From Tolypeutes matacus (Eukaryota; Chordata; Mammalia; Cingulata; Chlamyphoridae): 64,000 nucleotides of DNA. A model generated the notes under the pieces. That model was not told the DNA's origin. It saw nothing but the letters and a program-made list of their open reading frames with translations, and did no database searches. A program made the position numbers and the translations under genes. Within the stretch, counting starts at the first letter, position 1. The number at the start of each line of letters is the position of its first letter. The DNA is taken from positions 49,241,113 to 49,305,112 of the forward strand of contig JAKSZT010054304.1 in assembly GCA_026826555.1 (NCBI GenBank). Direction: 5' to 3'. This document shows positions 23,076 through 33,852 of the stretch, in pieces.

Positions 23076-24525
23076 TCTCTTAAGGTTGACCAAGGATGCC
23101 TCGGGTTACAGTCATTTTCCCATAAGGATGGTCATATAATAAATCAGACTTAGTTTATCACCAGCATTCTAAAAACCATACCTAGGGAGAAAAACTAGGT
23201 CTGGGGACACATGCATGGTTTCTAATATAGTGAATGTTTAGCCTACCCTGATTATCACAAAATCAGGACAGCAAGAATATTTGGATCCAACTGGTTTTTG
23301 ACAAATCTACCAAGTCCATGTTAAAGGAACAAAACAGTCTTTTCAACAAATGGTGCTGGGAAAACTGGATATCTATAACCAAAAGAAAGAGGACCATTTT
23401 CTCACTCCCTATAAAAGAATCAATTCAAAATGGATCAAAGACCTAAATATAAAATCCAGGACCCTAAAACTTCTAGAAGAAAATATAGGGAACATCTTAA
23501 AGACCTTGTGGTAGGTGGTAGTTTCTTGAACCTTTTACCCAAAGCACACATGAAAAATGAAAAAAATAGAGGAATTGGGGGAAGATGTCATTGGACTAAC
23601 AGGCAGAGCTCAATGCTCTCACAAAAACAATGAAGAAAGAGCCAAAAACTGTCCGAGTTAACTCTTTTGGGGGTCAGCATACCAGGACAGTGCTACTCAA
23701 CTCCCAGGTGGGTGAGGGACAGAGAGACAAAAAACCCAAACAACAAATGTGAGTTACCAAGCCCCCACGGTGGCTGGGAAGGGCTCCCTACCCCCACCCT
23801 CAAGATATTAAGCTAGGGTAAAACCCCTGGCTCACTGCAGCTGACTGAGAGGGGAACAGACATCTTCCTCCCGGTCAGCTGTTTCAAGGGAAAAGGGAGG
23901 GGACCTTGGGATGCTTTACTTCAGTGAATTCAGCCAGCAGACCCTTCTTTGAAACCCCACTCTGAAGATTCAACCCAGCCAACACAGGAAAGCCCAGAAT
24001 GAAACACCTCCCTGGAAAGGTGTGCTGACGAGCACTATCTGTTGGCTGGTCTGGAAACTGCATGGACAAAAAGTATTCTTGGTTTTCACTGTATCCTATC
24101 CTTGGGAGAAAATCTGCACCCCACTAATGAGTCCCTGGCCCAATTTTGATAACTTGAACCAGGCAATTTTAAAGACTTAGAATGAGTGGAACCAAATATC
24201 AAAGAGGAGCTGTGAAAAAAAAAAAAATAGACAAGAGAGAGAAATTGGCCATAAGAGTAAATTCACCAAACATATTCAGATGCCTATATATTAGCAAAAA
24301 GTTATAAGCCATACTAGGAAACAGGAAGAGATGGCCCAGCCAAAAGACCTAACCAAATATCCTAAAGAGGTATAGGATTTAAGACAATCAGTGAAAAATA
24401 TGAGAACTCTCCTAAATCACTTCAAAGAATTTATAGAAAATATGATTAAAGAAATGAAGGATATTAAGAAGACACAGAGGGAGCATAAATAACAATTTGA
24501 AAACCTGCAAAGAAAAGTAGCAGAC

Positions 24526-25111
24526 TGTAGCAGTTTGGCATTGTCTATGAATTCCACAGTTATTGAATTATGTGTGTAAACTGGTCTGTCAGAGGTATCA
24601 CTTTTGATTGATTAAATTATGATTAGGACTTTGAGCTGCATCAGTAGGGCATTGAGTCCCCGTCCCCCACCCCCCGCTCCTTGGTGGGCAGGGACTCACA
24701 GAGAAAAGACATGGCAAAGGACAGAGTTGGGGGTTTTGACCCTGGAGCCTGGGAAGTAAACACACAGGAGAAGAACACAGAGGAATAGAGATGGCTCCTT
24801 AGACATGGCAGAAGCTCTGGGGAGAGAGACAGAGCCATTCACCTGATAGTCTACAGCTGGCCTTGTGGAGAGAAACAAGCCTGAGCCCGGAGAGAAACAG
24901 AGCCCCAAGAAGAGAGGAACCCAAGAAGCCTGAACTCTTGGCAGATGTCGGCAGCCATCTTGCCCTAACATGTGGCAATAGACTTTGGTGAGGAAGTAAC
25001 TTATGCTTTATGGCCTAGTAACTGTAAGCTTCCACCCCAAATAAATATCCTTTATAAAAGTCAACAGATTTCTGGTATTTTGCTTCAGCACCCCTTTAGC
25101 TAACTAATACA
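24526..25111 (+). mobile_element. Solo LTR, MaLR/ERVL-like
   Basis: A 586-base block starts TG and ends CA, has a polyadenylation signal AATAAA at 25040-25045 near its 3' end, and is flanked by the 5-base duplication CAGAC (24521-24525 and 25112-25116). That is the pattern of an endogenous retrovirus long terminal repeat left after internal recombination. It interrupts the L1 ORF1 region. The family (MaLR/ERVL type) is a tentative call; no viral genes are present. Confidence 0.85.
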
Positions 25112-25116
25112 CAGAC

Positions 25117-25760
25117 CTTATGGGGATGAAAGACATGATGGCTGAGATTAAAAATACTTTAGAGGCACATAACAGCAGATTTGAATTGATCTAAGGCAAA
25201 ATTAGTGATTTCAAAGACAGAACATCTGAATTGGGAGAGACAGGAGGATAGAAAGAGAAAAGAATGGGAAAAAATGGAATAGAGCTTCAGGGAATTGAAT
25301 GACAATGCAAAACGCACAAACATTCTCGTTATCAATGGCCCAGAAGGAGAAAAGAATGGAAAAGGGGCAGAAAGAATATTTGAGGAAATAATGACTGAAA
25401 ACTTCCCAACCCTCAAGAAAGACATAAATATCAATAACCAAGAAAGACCACGCACCCCAAATAGAATAAATCTGAATAGACCTACACTGTGACATCTATT
25501 ATTCAGAATGATAAATATGAGAGATAAAGAGAGGATTCAGAAAGCAGCAAGAGAAAGCAAAGCATCACATACAAGGGAAACTCCATAACATTAACTGCCA
25601 ACCTCTCATCAGAAACCATGGAGGCGAGAAGAAAGTGGTATGGTAGGTTTAAAGAATTGAAAGAGAAAAACTGCCAGCCAAGAATTCTGTATCTAGCAAA
25701 ACTGTCCTTCAAAAATGAGGATGAGATCAAAGTCTTCACAGACAAACAAAACTAATAGAA
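25117..25760 (+). pseudogene. L1 ORF1 remnant of element 2
   Basis: Resumes right after the LTR and is highly similar to the ORF1 remnant of element 1 (both have the GRFKELKE-like and FTDKQ-like ends). Stop codons and frameshifts break it, and the LTR removes its continuity with the N-part at about 24410-24520. Confidence 0.7.
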
Positions 25761-26116
25761 TATGTTATCAAAAGACCAGAATTACAAGAAATCCTAAAGG
25801 GATTGCTACAGCCTGAAACAAAAAAGCAAGGACAAGAGATTTGGAGGCAAGTTTAGAAATGAAAATTATTAGGAAGGATAAACTAAAGGATAAGAAGACA
25901 GACAATAGAATGATATGACAACATAGAGCCAAAGAACAAAATGGATGAAGTAAGTAATGCCTTTACAACAATCACATTGACAGTTAATGGATTGAACTCC
26001 CCAATCAAAAGACATAGACAGATAAAATGGATGAAAAAATATGAATCATCTATATGTTGTCTACAAGAGACCCATCTCAGATGTAAGGACACAACCAGGT
26101 TAAAAATGAAAGGTTG

Positions 26117-26561
26117 CGGGGAGGGCGGATGTGGCTCAAATGGTTGGGCGTCCATCTGCCATATGGAGGGACCTGGGTTCGATCCCCGGGACTTCCTGGT
26201 AAAATAAATAAATAAATATATATATATATAGAAGACACATGGGCTGCCAGGCTCTGTGTGCCAGTGAGCCGCCAGGCCCTGGGAGCCATGCAGCAAGATG
26301 ATGATGTAACAGGGGAGAGACAAGATGAGATGCTCCAAAAGCTCTGAAAACCAGGAACCGAGGTGGCGCAGGTGGCAGAACACCACTCTTCTACATCCGA
26401 GGTCTCCAGGATCGAATCCTGGTGAAGACTGGAGGAGAAGGATGAGAAGAGATGGCAGGAAACAGACACAGAGAATTGCCCAGCGAATGGACACAAAACA
26501 GCAAATGGGGAAGGGGGGTGTTTAAAATGGATAAAGTAAATAAATAAATCTTTGAAAAAAA
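26117..26561 (+). mobile_element. Heterodimeric tRNA-derived SINE
   Basis: First monomer: gcggatgtggctcaaatgg and B box gggttcgatcc. Second, different monomer: accgaggtggcgcaggtgg and B box ggatcgaatcc. Tail has TAAA units and poly(A). Flanked by the 15-base duplication AAAAATGAAAGGTTG (26102-26116 and 26562-26576). Confidence 0.95.
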
Positions 26562-27428
26562 AAAAATGAAAGGTTGGAAAAAGATATTCCATGCAAATAG
26601 TAACCAAAAAAGAGCTGGACTAGTGATACTAATGTTGTAAAAAATAGATTTCAAATGCAAAACTGTTATAAGGGATGAATAAGGTCATTATATATTAATA
26701 AAAAGTGGCAATTCACCAAGAAGAAATAACTATACTAAATATTGATGTACCTAACCTGAGTGCCCCGAGATACATGAGTCATACACTGGCAAAATGGAAG
26801 GGAGAAATAGATTTCACTATATTAATAGTTGGAGACTTCAATATACCACTCTCAGTATTGGATAGGACATCTGGACAGAGGATAAATGAAGAAACAGAGA
26901 ACTTGAATAATATGATAAATGAACTAGACCTAGCAGACATCTATAGAGCATTGTACCCCAAAAGAACAGGATATATTTTCTTTTCAAGTGCTCATGAATC
27001 CTTCTCCAAGACAGACCATACATTGGCTCACAAGACAAGTCTCAATAAATTAAAAAAAACTGAAATTATACAAAACACTTTCTCTGATCATAACAGAATG
27101 AATCTGGAAATCAATAATGGACAGAAAAAGGGAGAATTCATAAATATATGGAGATTAAACAATACATTCTTAAATAATCAGTGGGTCAAAAAAGAAATTG
27201 CAAGAGAATTCAACAAATATCTTGAGACAAATGAAAATGAGAACACAACATATCAAAACCTATGGGACATTGCAAAGGCAGTGCTGAGATGGAAATTTAT
27301 AGCCCTCAATGCTTACATTAAAAAAGGAGAAAGAGCTAAAATTGAAGATCTAACAGCACACCTGAACCCTGAAGGAGCTAGAAAGAGAACAACAAACTAA
27401 TCCCAAACCAAGCCAAAGGAAAGAAGTA

Positions 27429-27675
27429 GTAAAGATCAGAGCAGAAATAAATGAAATGAGAACAACAGCAACAACAACAACAAAAAAAAAAACAATAGAG
27501 AAAATCAACAAAACCAAAAATTGTAAAGATCAGAGCAGAAATAAATGAAATTGAGAACAAAAAAAACAATAGAGAAAATCAACAAAACCAAAAGTTGTAA
27601 AGATCAGAGCAGAAATAAATGAAATTGAGAACAACAACAACAATAAAATAGAGAAAATCAACAAAACCAAAAGTT
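27429..27675 (+). repeat. Local triplication inside L1 ORF2
   Basis: Three copies start gtaaagatcagagcagaaat at 27429, 27523 and 27597, each ending gagaaaatcaacaaaaccaaa. They differ in the length of the internal CAA/A tract. Confidence 0.9.
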
Positions 27676-29994
27676 GGTTCTTTGAGGAGCTCAACAAAAT
27701 TGACAAACCCTTAGCTAGACTGACAAAAAAAGAGAAGACACTAATAAATCAGAAATGAGAGGAGAGACATTACCACTGACCCCGCAGAAATAAAAAAGAT
27801 CATAAAAGGATAGTATGAACAACTGTACTCCAATAAAGTAGACAATGTAGAAGAGATAGATTGCTAGAAACACACAAACCATCTACATGGACCTTAGAAG
27901 AAATAGAAGACCTCAACAAACCAATCACAAGTGAAGAGATTGAAATAGTCATCAAAAACCTCCCAAAGATGAAAAGCCCAGGACCACATGTGAATTGGTA
28001 AAATTCACAGGTGAATTTTACCAATCATTCAAAGATGATCTAATATCAATCTAGCTCAAGCTTGTCCAAAAATTTGAACAGGAAAAAATGCTATCAAACT
28101 CATTCTATGAAGCCAATATCACCCTAATACAAAAACCAGATAAAGATACTACAAAAAAAAAAAAAAAAAAAGAAGAAGAAAGAAAATTACAGACCAATAT
28201 CTGTAATGAATATAGATGCAAAGATTCTCAACAAAATACTTGCAAACAGAATCCAAAAGCACGTTAAAACAATTACACACCATGATCAAGTGGGTTTTAT
28301 CCCAGGTATGCAAGGGTGATTCAATACAAGAAAATCAATTAGTGTTATAAACCACTTTGATAAATTGAAGAAGAAAAGTCACATGATCCCCTCAACTGAT
28401 GCAGAAAAGGCATTTGACAAAAGACAGCATGCTTTCTTGATAAAAACACTCTAAAAGATAGGAATAGAAGGAAGTTTTCTCAACATGGTAAAGTGCGTAT
28501 ATGAAAAACCTACAGTTAGCATAGTACTCAATGGTGAAAGACTGAAAGCTTTCTTGCTGAGATCAGAAAAAGACAAGGAGCCCACTGTCATCAATTTTAT
28601 CCAATATTGTGCTACAGGTTCGAGCTACAGAAATTAGGCTAGATAAAGAATTAGAAGGCACCCAAATAGGAAAGGAAGAAGTAAAACTTTTACTATTCAC
28701 TGATGATATGATCCTATATCTAGAATCTCCTGAAAAATCCAAAACAAAACTACTAGAACTAATAGTTAAGTTCAGCAAAGTGGCAGGATACAAGATTAAT
28801 ATGCAAAAAATCAATAGCGTTTCTATACACTGCTGATGTGCAATCTGAGGAGGAAATCAGAAAAAAAAAATTCCATTTATAATAGCAACTAAAGCAATCA
28901 AATATTTAAGAACAAACTTAACCAAGGGCATAAAGGACCTGTATTCATAAAACTACAAAACATTGCTAAAATAAACCAAAGAAGACTTAAATAAACGGAA
29001 GGACATTCTGTGTTCATGGACTGGAAGAATAAATATCATTAAGATGTCAGTTCTACCCAAACTGATTTACAGATTCAATGCAATCCCAATAAAAATCCCA
29101 ACACCCTTTTTTGCAGAAGTGGAAAAACCAATTATCAAATTTATTTGGAAGGGTAAAAGACCTCGAATAGCCAAAAGGATCTTTAAAAAGAAGAATGAAG
29201 TTGGAGGACTCTCACTTCCTGACTTCAAAGTATATTACCTAGCTACGGTGGTAAAAACAGCATTGTACTGGCATAAAGACAAATACATCAACCAATGGAA
29301 CCAAATCGAGAACTCAGAAATAGACCCTTACATCTACAGTCAAGTGAATTTTGACAAGGCTGTCAAGTCCACCCTGCTAGATCAGAGCAGTCTATTCAAC
29401 AAATGGTGCCAAGAGAGAACTGGGTATGCATATCCAAAAGAAAGAAAGAAGACCCCTATCTTACACTTTATATAAAAATTAACTCAGAATGGATCAAGGA
29501 CCTAAATATAAAAGCAACAACCATAAAACTCATAGAAGAAAATGTAGGAAAACATCTTCAAGATCTTGTGGTAGGCAGTATTTTCTTAAACCTTGCACCC
29601 TAACCACAAGCAACAAAAGATAAAAAGAGATAAATGGGACCTCCTCAAAATTAAACACTTTTGCTCCTCAGAGGACTTATCAAAAGGGTGAAAAGGCAGC
29701 CAACTCAATGGGAGAAAATATTTGGTAATCACATGTCCGAAAAGGGTTTAATATCCATGATATACAAAAAGATCATACAACTCAACAATAAAAAAACATG
29801 TGTCCATCAACTGGTGAATAGTTAAAGAAAATATGATATATACACACAATGGAATACTATTTGGTTGTAAGAAATTAAATTGGGATGCATATGACAAAAT
29901 GGATGAACTTTGAGGATATTATGTTGAGTAAAATAAGCCAGACTCAAAAGGACAAATATTGTATGGACTACCACTGTAGCTAAGTAATATGTTT

Positions 29995-30470
29995 TTTTGT
30001 TTTTGTTTTTTTTTTAAAGAATAGCCATTTCTTTTTTTCTTTTTTTTTAAAAAGATTTATTTATTTACTTTATCCATTTTAAACCCCCCCTTCCCCATTT
30101 GCTGTTTTGTGTCCATTCGCTGGGCAATTCTCTGTGTCTGTTTCCTGCCATCTCTTCTCATCCTCCTCCTCCAGTCTTCACCAGGATTCAATCCTGGAGA
30201 TCTCCGATGTAGGAGAGAGGTATTCTGCTGCCTACGCCACCTCAGCTCCTGGCTTCTGGAGCTTTCGGAGCATCTCGTCTTGTCTCTTCCCTGTTAGTCA
30301 TCATCCTGCTGCATGGCTCCCGGGGCCCGACAGCTCAGCGGCACACAGAGCCTGTCAGCCCATGTGCCTTCTATATATTTTTTTTATTTTACCGGGAGGT
30401 CCCGGGGATCGAACCCAGGTCCCTCCATATGGCAGACGGACGCCCAACCATTTGAGCCACATCCGCCCCC
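29995..30470 (-). mobile_element. Heterodimeric tRNA-derived SINE
   Basis: Reverse copy of the same composite SINE as at 26117-26561, with both monomers and B-box complements (cgaacccaggtccc; aggattcaatcctgg). Flanked by the 12-base duplication AGTAATATGTTT (29983-29994 and 30471-30482). Confidence 0.95.
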
Positions 30471-31419
30471 AGTAATATGTTTTAAAGTCAGGAATTGAGA
30501 GTCCTCCAACTTCATTCTTCTTTTTAAAGACATTTTTGGGTATTTGGGACCTTACCCTTCCAAATAAGTTTGATAATTGGCTTTTCCATTTCTGACAAAA
30601 AAAAAAGACTGTTGTGATTTTTATTGGGATTGCATTGAATCTGTAAATCAGTTTGAGTAGAATTGACATCTTAATGATATTTAGTCTTCCAGTCCCTGAA
30701 CACGGAATATCCTTCCATTTAAGTTTCCTTTGGTTTATTTTCGCAAAGTTTTGTAGTTTTCTGAATAGAGATCCTTTATGTCCTTGGTTAAGTTTATTCC
30801 TAAATATTTGATTCTTTTAGTCACTATTATAAATGTAATTTTTCTGATTTCTTCAGCAGATTGCTCATCAGTAGTGTACAGAAGTGCGACTGCTTTTTGC
30901 ATATTAATCTTGTATCCCACCACATTGCTGAACTCTACTAGTTCTAGTAGCTTTGTCGTGGATATTTCTGGATTTTCTAGATATACAATATCATCAGCTA
31001 ATAGTGAAAGTTTTACTTCTTCTTTTCCTATTTGGGCACCTTTTATCTTTATCTTGCTTAATTGCTAGAACTTCTAGCACAATATTGAATAACAGTGATG
31101 ACATGGGCATCCTTGTCTTGTTCTTGATCTTAATGGGAAAGCTTTCAGTCTTTGACCGTTGAGTACAATGCTAGCTGTAGGTTTTTCACATATGCCCTTT
31201 ACCATGTTGAGAAAGCTTCCTTCTATTCCTATCTTTTGGAGTGTTTTTATCAAGACAGGATACTGTATTTTGTTAAATGCCTTTTCTGCATCAATTGAGG
31301 GGATTGTGTGATTTTTCTTCTTCGATTTATTAATGTGGTTTATTACAGTAATTGATTTTCTTGTTTTGATCCACTCTTGTATACCTGGCATAAAACTACT
31401 TGATCGTGGTGTTTAATGC

Positions 31420-31510
31420 TTTTTTTAAAAAAGGATTTACCGTGGAGTGAACCTGGGATTTCATACATGCAAAGCAGGCAATCAACCACTGAGCTACACC
31501 CTTCCCCTGT
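31420..31510 (-). mobile_element. DAS-type SINE fragment
   Basis: Reverse tRNA-like head with caatcaaccactgagctac and a T-rich left end. Short copy within inverted L1 ORF2. No clear duplication seen. Confidence 0.7.
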
Positions 31511-32254
31511 ATAATGATTTTAATGTGCTTTTGGATTCGGTTTGTAAGTATTTTGTTGAGGATTTTTGCATCTATATTCATTAGAGCTATTGGCCTGTTA
31601 TTTCTTTTTTTTTTTTTTGTAGAATCTTTATCTGGTTTTGGTATTAGGGTGATGTTGGCTTCATAGAACGAGTTTGGTAGTGTTCTTTCCTACTCAATTT
31701 TTTGGAAGAGCTTGAACAAGATTGGTATTAGTTTTTCTTTGAATGATTGGTAGAATTCACCTGTGAAGCAATTTGTTCTGGGACTTTTCATCTTTGGGAG
31801 TTTTTTGATGACTGTTTCAATCTCTTTACTTGTGATTAGTTTGTTGAGGTCTTCTATTTCTTCTAGTGTCAGTGTAGTTTGTGTGTTTCTAGAAATTTGT
31901 TCATCTCATCTACATTGTCTAAATTTTTTTGTTGTACAGTTATTCAAAGTATCCTCTTATGATCTCTTTTATTTCTGTGGGGTCATTGGTAATATCCCCC
32001 CTCTCATTTCTGATTTTATTATTCTCATCTTCTCTCTTTTTTCTTTGTCAATCTACCTAAGGGTTTGTAGATTTTGGTGAGCTTATCAAAGAACCAACTT
32101 TCATTGATTCTCTCTAGAGTTTTTTTTTTTTTGTGGTTGTTCTCAATTTCATTTATTTCTATTCGTATATTTATTATTTCTTCCTTCAACTTGATTTGGG
32201 ATTAGTTTGCTGTTCTTTTTCTAGTTCCTCCAGCTATGCAGATATCTTTGATTT

Positions 32255-32386
32255 TAGCTCTTTCTCCTTCTCCTCCTCCTTCTTTCTCTTCTTCTTCTTT
32301 CTTTTAAGGAGATTCCAAGGATTGAAACCAGGATCTCATATGTGGGAGGAAGGTGCTCAACCACTGAGCTACATCCACTCCCTCTT
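32255..32386 (-). mobile_element. DAS-type SINE with pyrimidine-rich tail
   Basis: Reverse SINE head at 32310-32386 (ggtgctcaaccactgagct, then acatccactccc) preceded by a long (TTC/TCC)n tract, the complement of a GAA/GGA-rich tail. Confidence 0.75.
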
Positions 32387-33468
32387 CTTTTTTAATGTAA
32401 GCTTTGAGGGCTGTAAATTTCCCTCACAGCACTGCCTTTGTAGTGTCCCACAGATTTTGATATGTTGAGTTCTTGTTTTCATTTGTCTCAAGATATTTAC
32501 TGAATTCTCTTGCAATTTCTACTTTGACCCAATGATTATTTAAGTGTGTTGTTTAATTGCCACATATTTATGAATTTTCCCTTTTTCCATCCATTATTGA
32601 TTTCCAGCTTCATTCCGTTATGATCAGAGAAAGTGTTTTATATAATTTCAATCTTTTTAAATTTATTGAGACCTGTCTTGTGATCCAACATATTGTCTAT
32701 CTTGGAGAAGGATCCATTAGTGCTTGAAAAGAATGTGTATCCTGCTGTTTGCAGTGTAATGCTCTATAAATATCTATTAAGTCTAGTTCATTTATCATAT
32801 TTCAAGCTCTCTGTTTCTTTATTGGTCCTCTGTCTATATATTCTATCCAATGCTGAGAGTGGTGTATTGAAGTCTCCAAATATTATTGTAGGGACGTCTA
32901 TTTCTTCCTTCAATTTTGCCAGTGTATGCCTCATGTAACTTGGGGCACCCGTGTTAGGTACATTAATACTTATTATAGTTATTTCTTCTTGATGAATTGC
33001 CCTTTTATTAATATATAATGACCTTCTTCATCCCTTATAACAGATTTGAATTTAAAATCTATTTTGCCTGATATTAGCTTCACTACTCCAGATCTTTTCT
33101 GGCTGCTATTTGTGTGGAACATATTTGTCCAATCTTTCACTTTCAGCCTGCTTGTGTTCTTACATCTGAGGTGAGTCTCTTGTAGACAGCACATAGATGG
33201 CTCATTTTTTCAATCCATTCTATCTATGTCTTTCAAATTAGGTGTTCAAACTATTAACACTCAAAGTTATTACTGTAAAGGCATTACTTACTCCATCCAT
33301 TTTATCCCTTGGCTGTCCATTGACATATCCTGCTATTGTCTGTCTTTTTATGCTTTAATTTAATCTTCCTAATAATCTTTATTTCTAAACTTTTCTCCAA
33401 GTCTCATGCCCTTGTTTTTCCTTTAAAGCTGTAGCACTCCCTTTAGTATCCCTTGTAGTTCTAGCTTT

Positions 33469-33852
33469 TTAGTAACATATTCTATCAGTTTTTTGTTTGT
33501 CTGTGAAGTCTTTAAACTCACCCTCATTTTTGAAGGATAGTTTTGCCATATACAGAATTATTGACTGGCACTTTTTCTCTTTCAGTAACTTAAATACATC
33601 ATAACACTGTATTCTCATCCCCATGGTTTCTGGTGAGAGGTTGGCACTTAATCTTATTGAGATTCCCTTGTATGTGATGCTTTGCTTTTCTCTTGCTGCT
33701 TTCAGAATCCTCTCCTTATCTTTCATATTTGTCATTCTGAATAGTAGCTGTCTTGGAATAGGTATATTCAAATTTTTTCTGTTTGGTATGCAGTGCCTTT
33801 CTTGGATATTGATAGTTATGACTTTCATAAGGGCTGAAAAGTTTCTGGCCAT
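33469..33852 (-). pseudogene. L1 ORF1 remnant of element 3
   Basis: A 127-codon open antisense frame with the ORF1 C-terminal signature (MKDKERILKAAREKQ; NEGEFKDFTDKQ). It matches the ORF1 remnants of elements 1 and 2. Truncated at its N-terminal side, so not functional. Confidence 0.8.

Larger units (their letters stand above)
22260..23286 (-). mobile_element. Antisense insertion carrying an L1 3' end and a SINE
   Basis: Flanked by the direct repeat CCAACTG (22253-22259 and 23287-23293), which matches the interrupted L1 text on both sides. From the left it holds T-rich sequence, a reverse-complement L1 3' UTR (22290-22515), a reverse composite SINE (22530-23075) and about 210 bases of unassigned sequence. 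The orientation is fixed by the poly(T) on the left. Confidence 0.75.
17066..23565 (+). mobile_element. L1 element 1, near full length, degraded
   Basis: An L1 in the plus direction: 5' region from about 17070, ORF1 remnants at 18183-19111, and ORF2 remnants from about 19380 (endonuclease part) through reverse-transcriptase-type text near 20900-21400 to the C-terminal zone at 23500. Many stops and frameshifts make it non-coding. It is interrupted by a SINE (18358-18600) and an antisense insertion (22260-23286). The 3' end is missing because L1 element 2 begins at about 23566. Confidence 0.85.
25941..29603 (+). pseudogene. L1 ORF2 remnant of element 2
   Basis: Endonuclease part: VNGLNSPIKRHR near 25985 and CCLQETHLRCKD near 26060, then after the SINE a long intact piece at 26705-27400 with GDFNIPLS and [12 protein letters not shown] reverse-transcriptase remnant is at about 28200-28840 ([10 protein letters not shown] at about 28697), and the C-terminal part at 29044-29603. 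Several frameshifts and stops; not functional. Confidence 0.85.
23566..29968 (+). mobile_element. L1 element 2, near full length, degraded
   Basis: Begins with an L1 5' end (gaagatgtcattggactaac) directly after element 1 stops at about 23565. ORF1 remnants lie at about 25140-25760 and ORF2 remnants at 25960-29600. The 3' UTR is cut at about 29968, where text turns into inverted L1 sequence. It hosts a solo LTR (24526-25111), a heterodimeric SINE (26117-26561) and a local triplication (27429-27675). Multiple stops make it inactive. Confidence 0.85.
30480..33200 (-). pseudogene. L1 ORF2 remnant of element 3
   Basis: Antisense ORF2 text with the endonuclease end at 32979-33194, reverse-transcriptase text at 31074-31391 ([12 protein letters not shown]) and late ORF2 at about 30480-30670. 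Frameshifts, stops and two SINEs (31420-31510, 32300-32386) break it. Confidence 0.75.

Noticed and set aside
24641..24971. Minus-strand open frames of 65 to 91 codons
   Set aside because: They lie antisense within a solo LTR and are chance frames.
26077..26607. Minus-strand frames of up to 203 codons
   Set aside because: They read antisense through a SINE and flanking L1 and are not genes.
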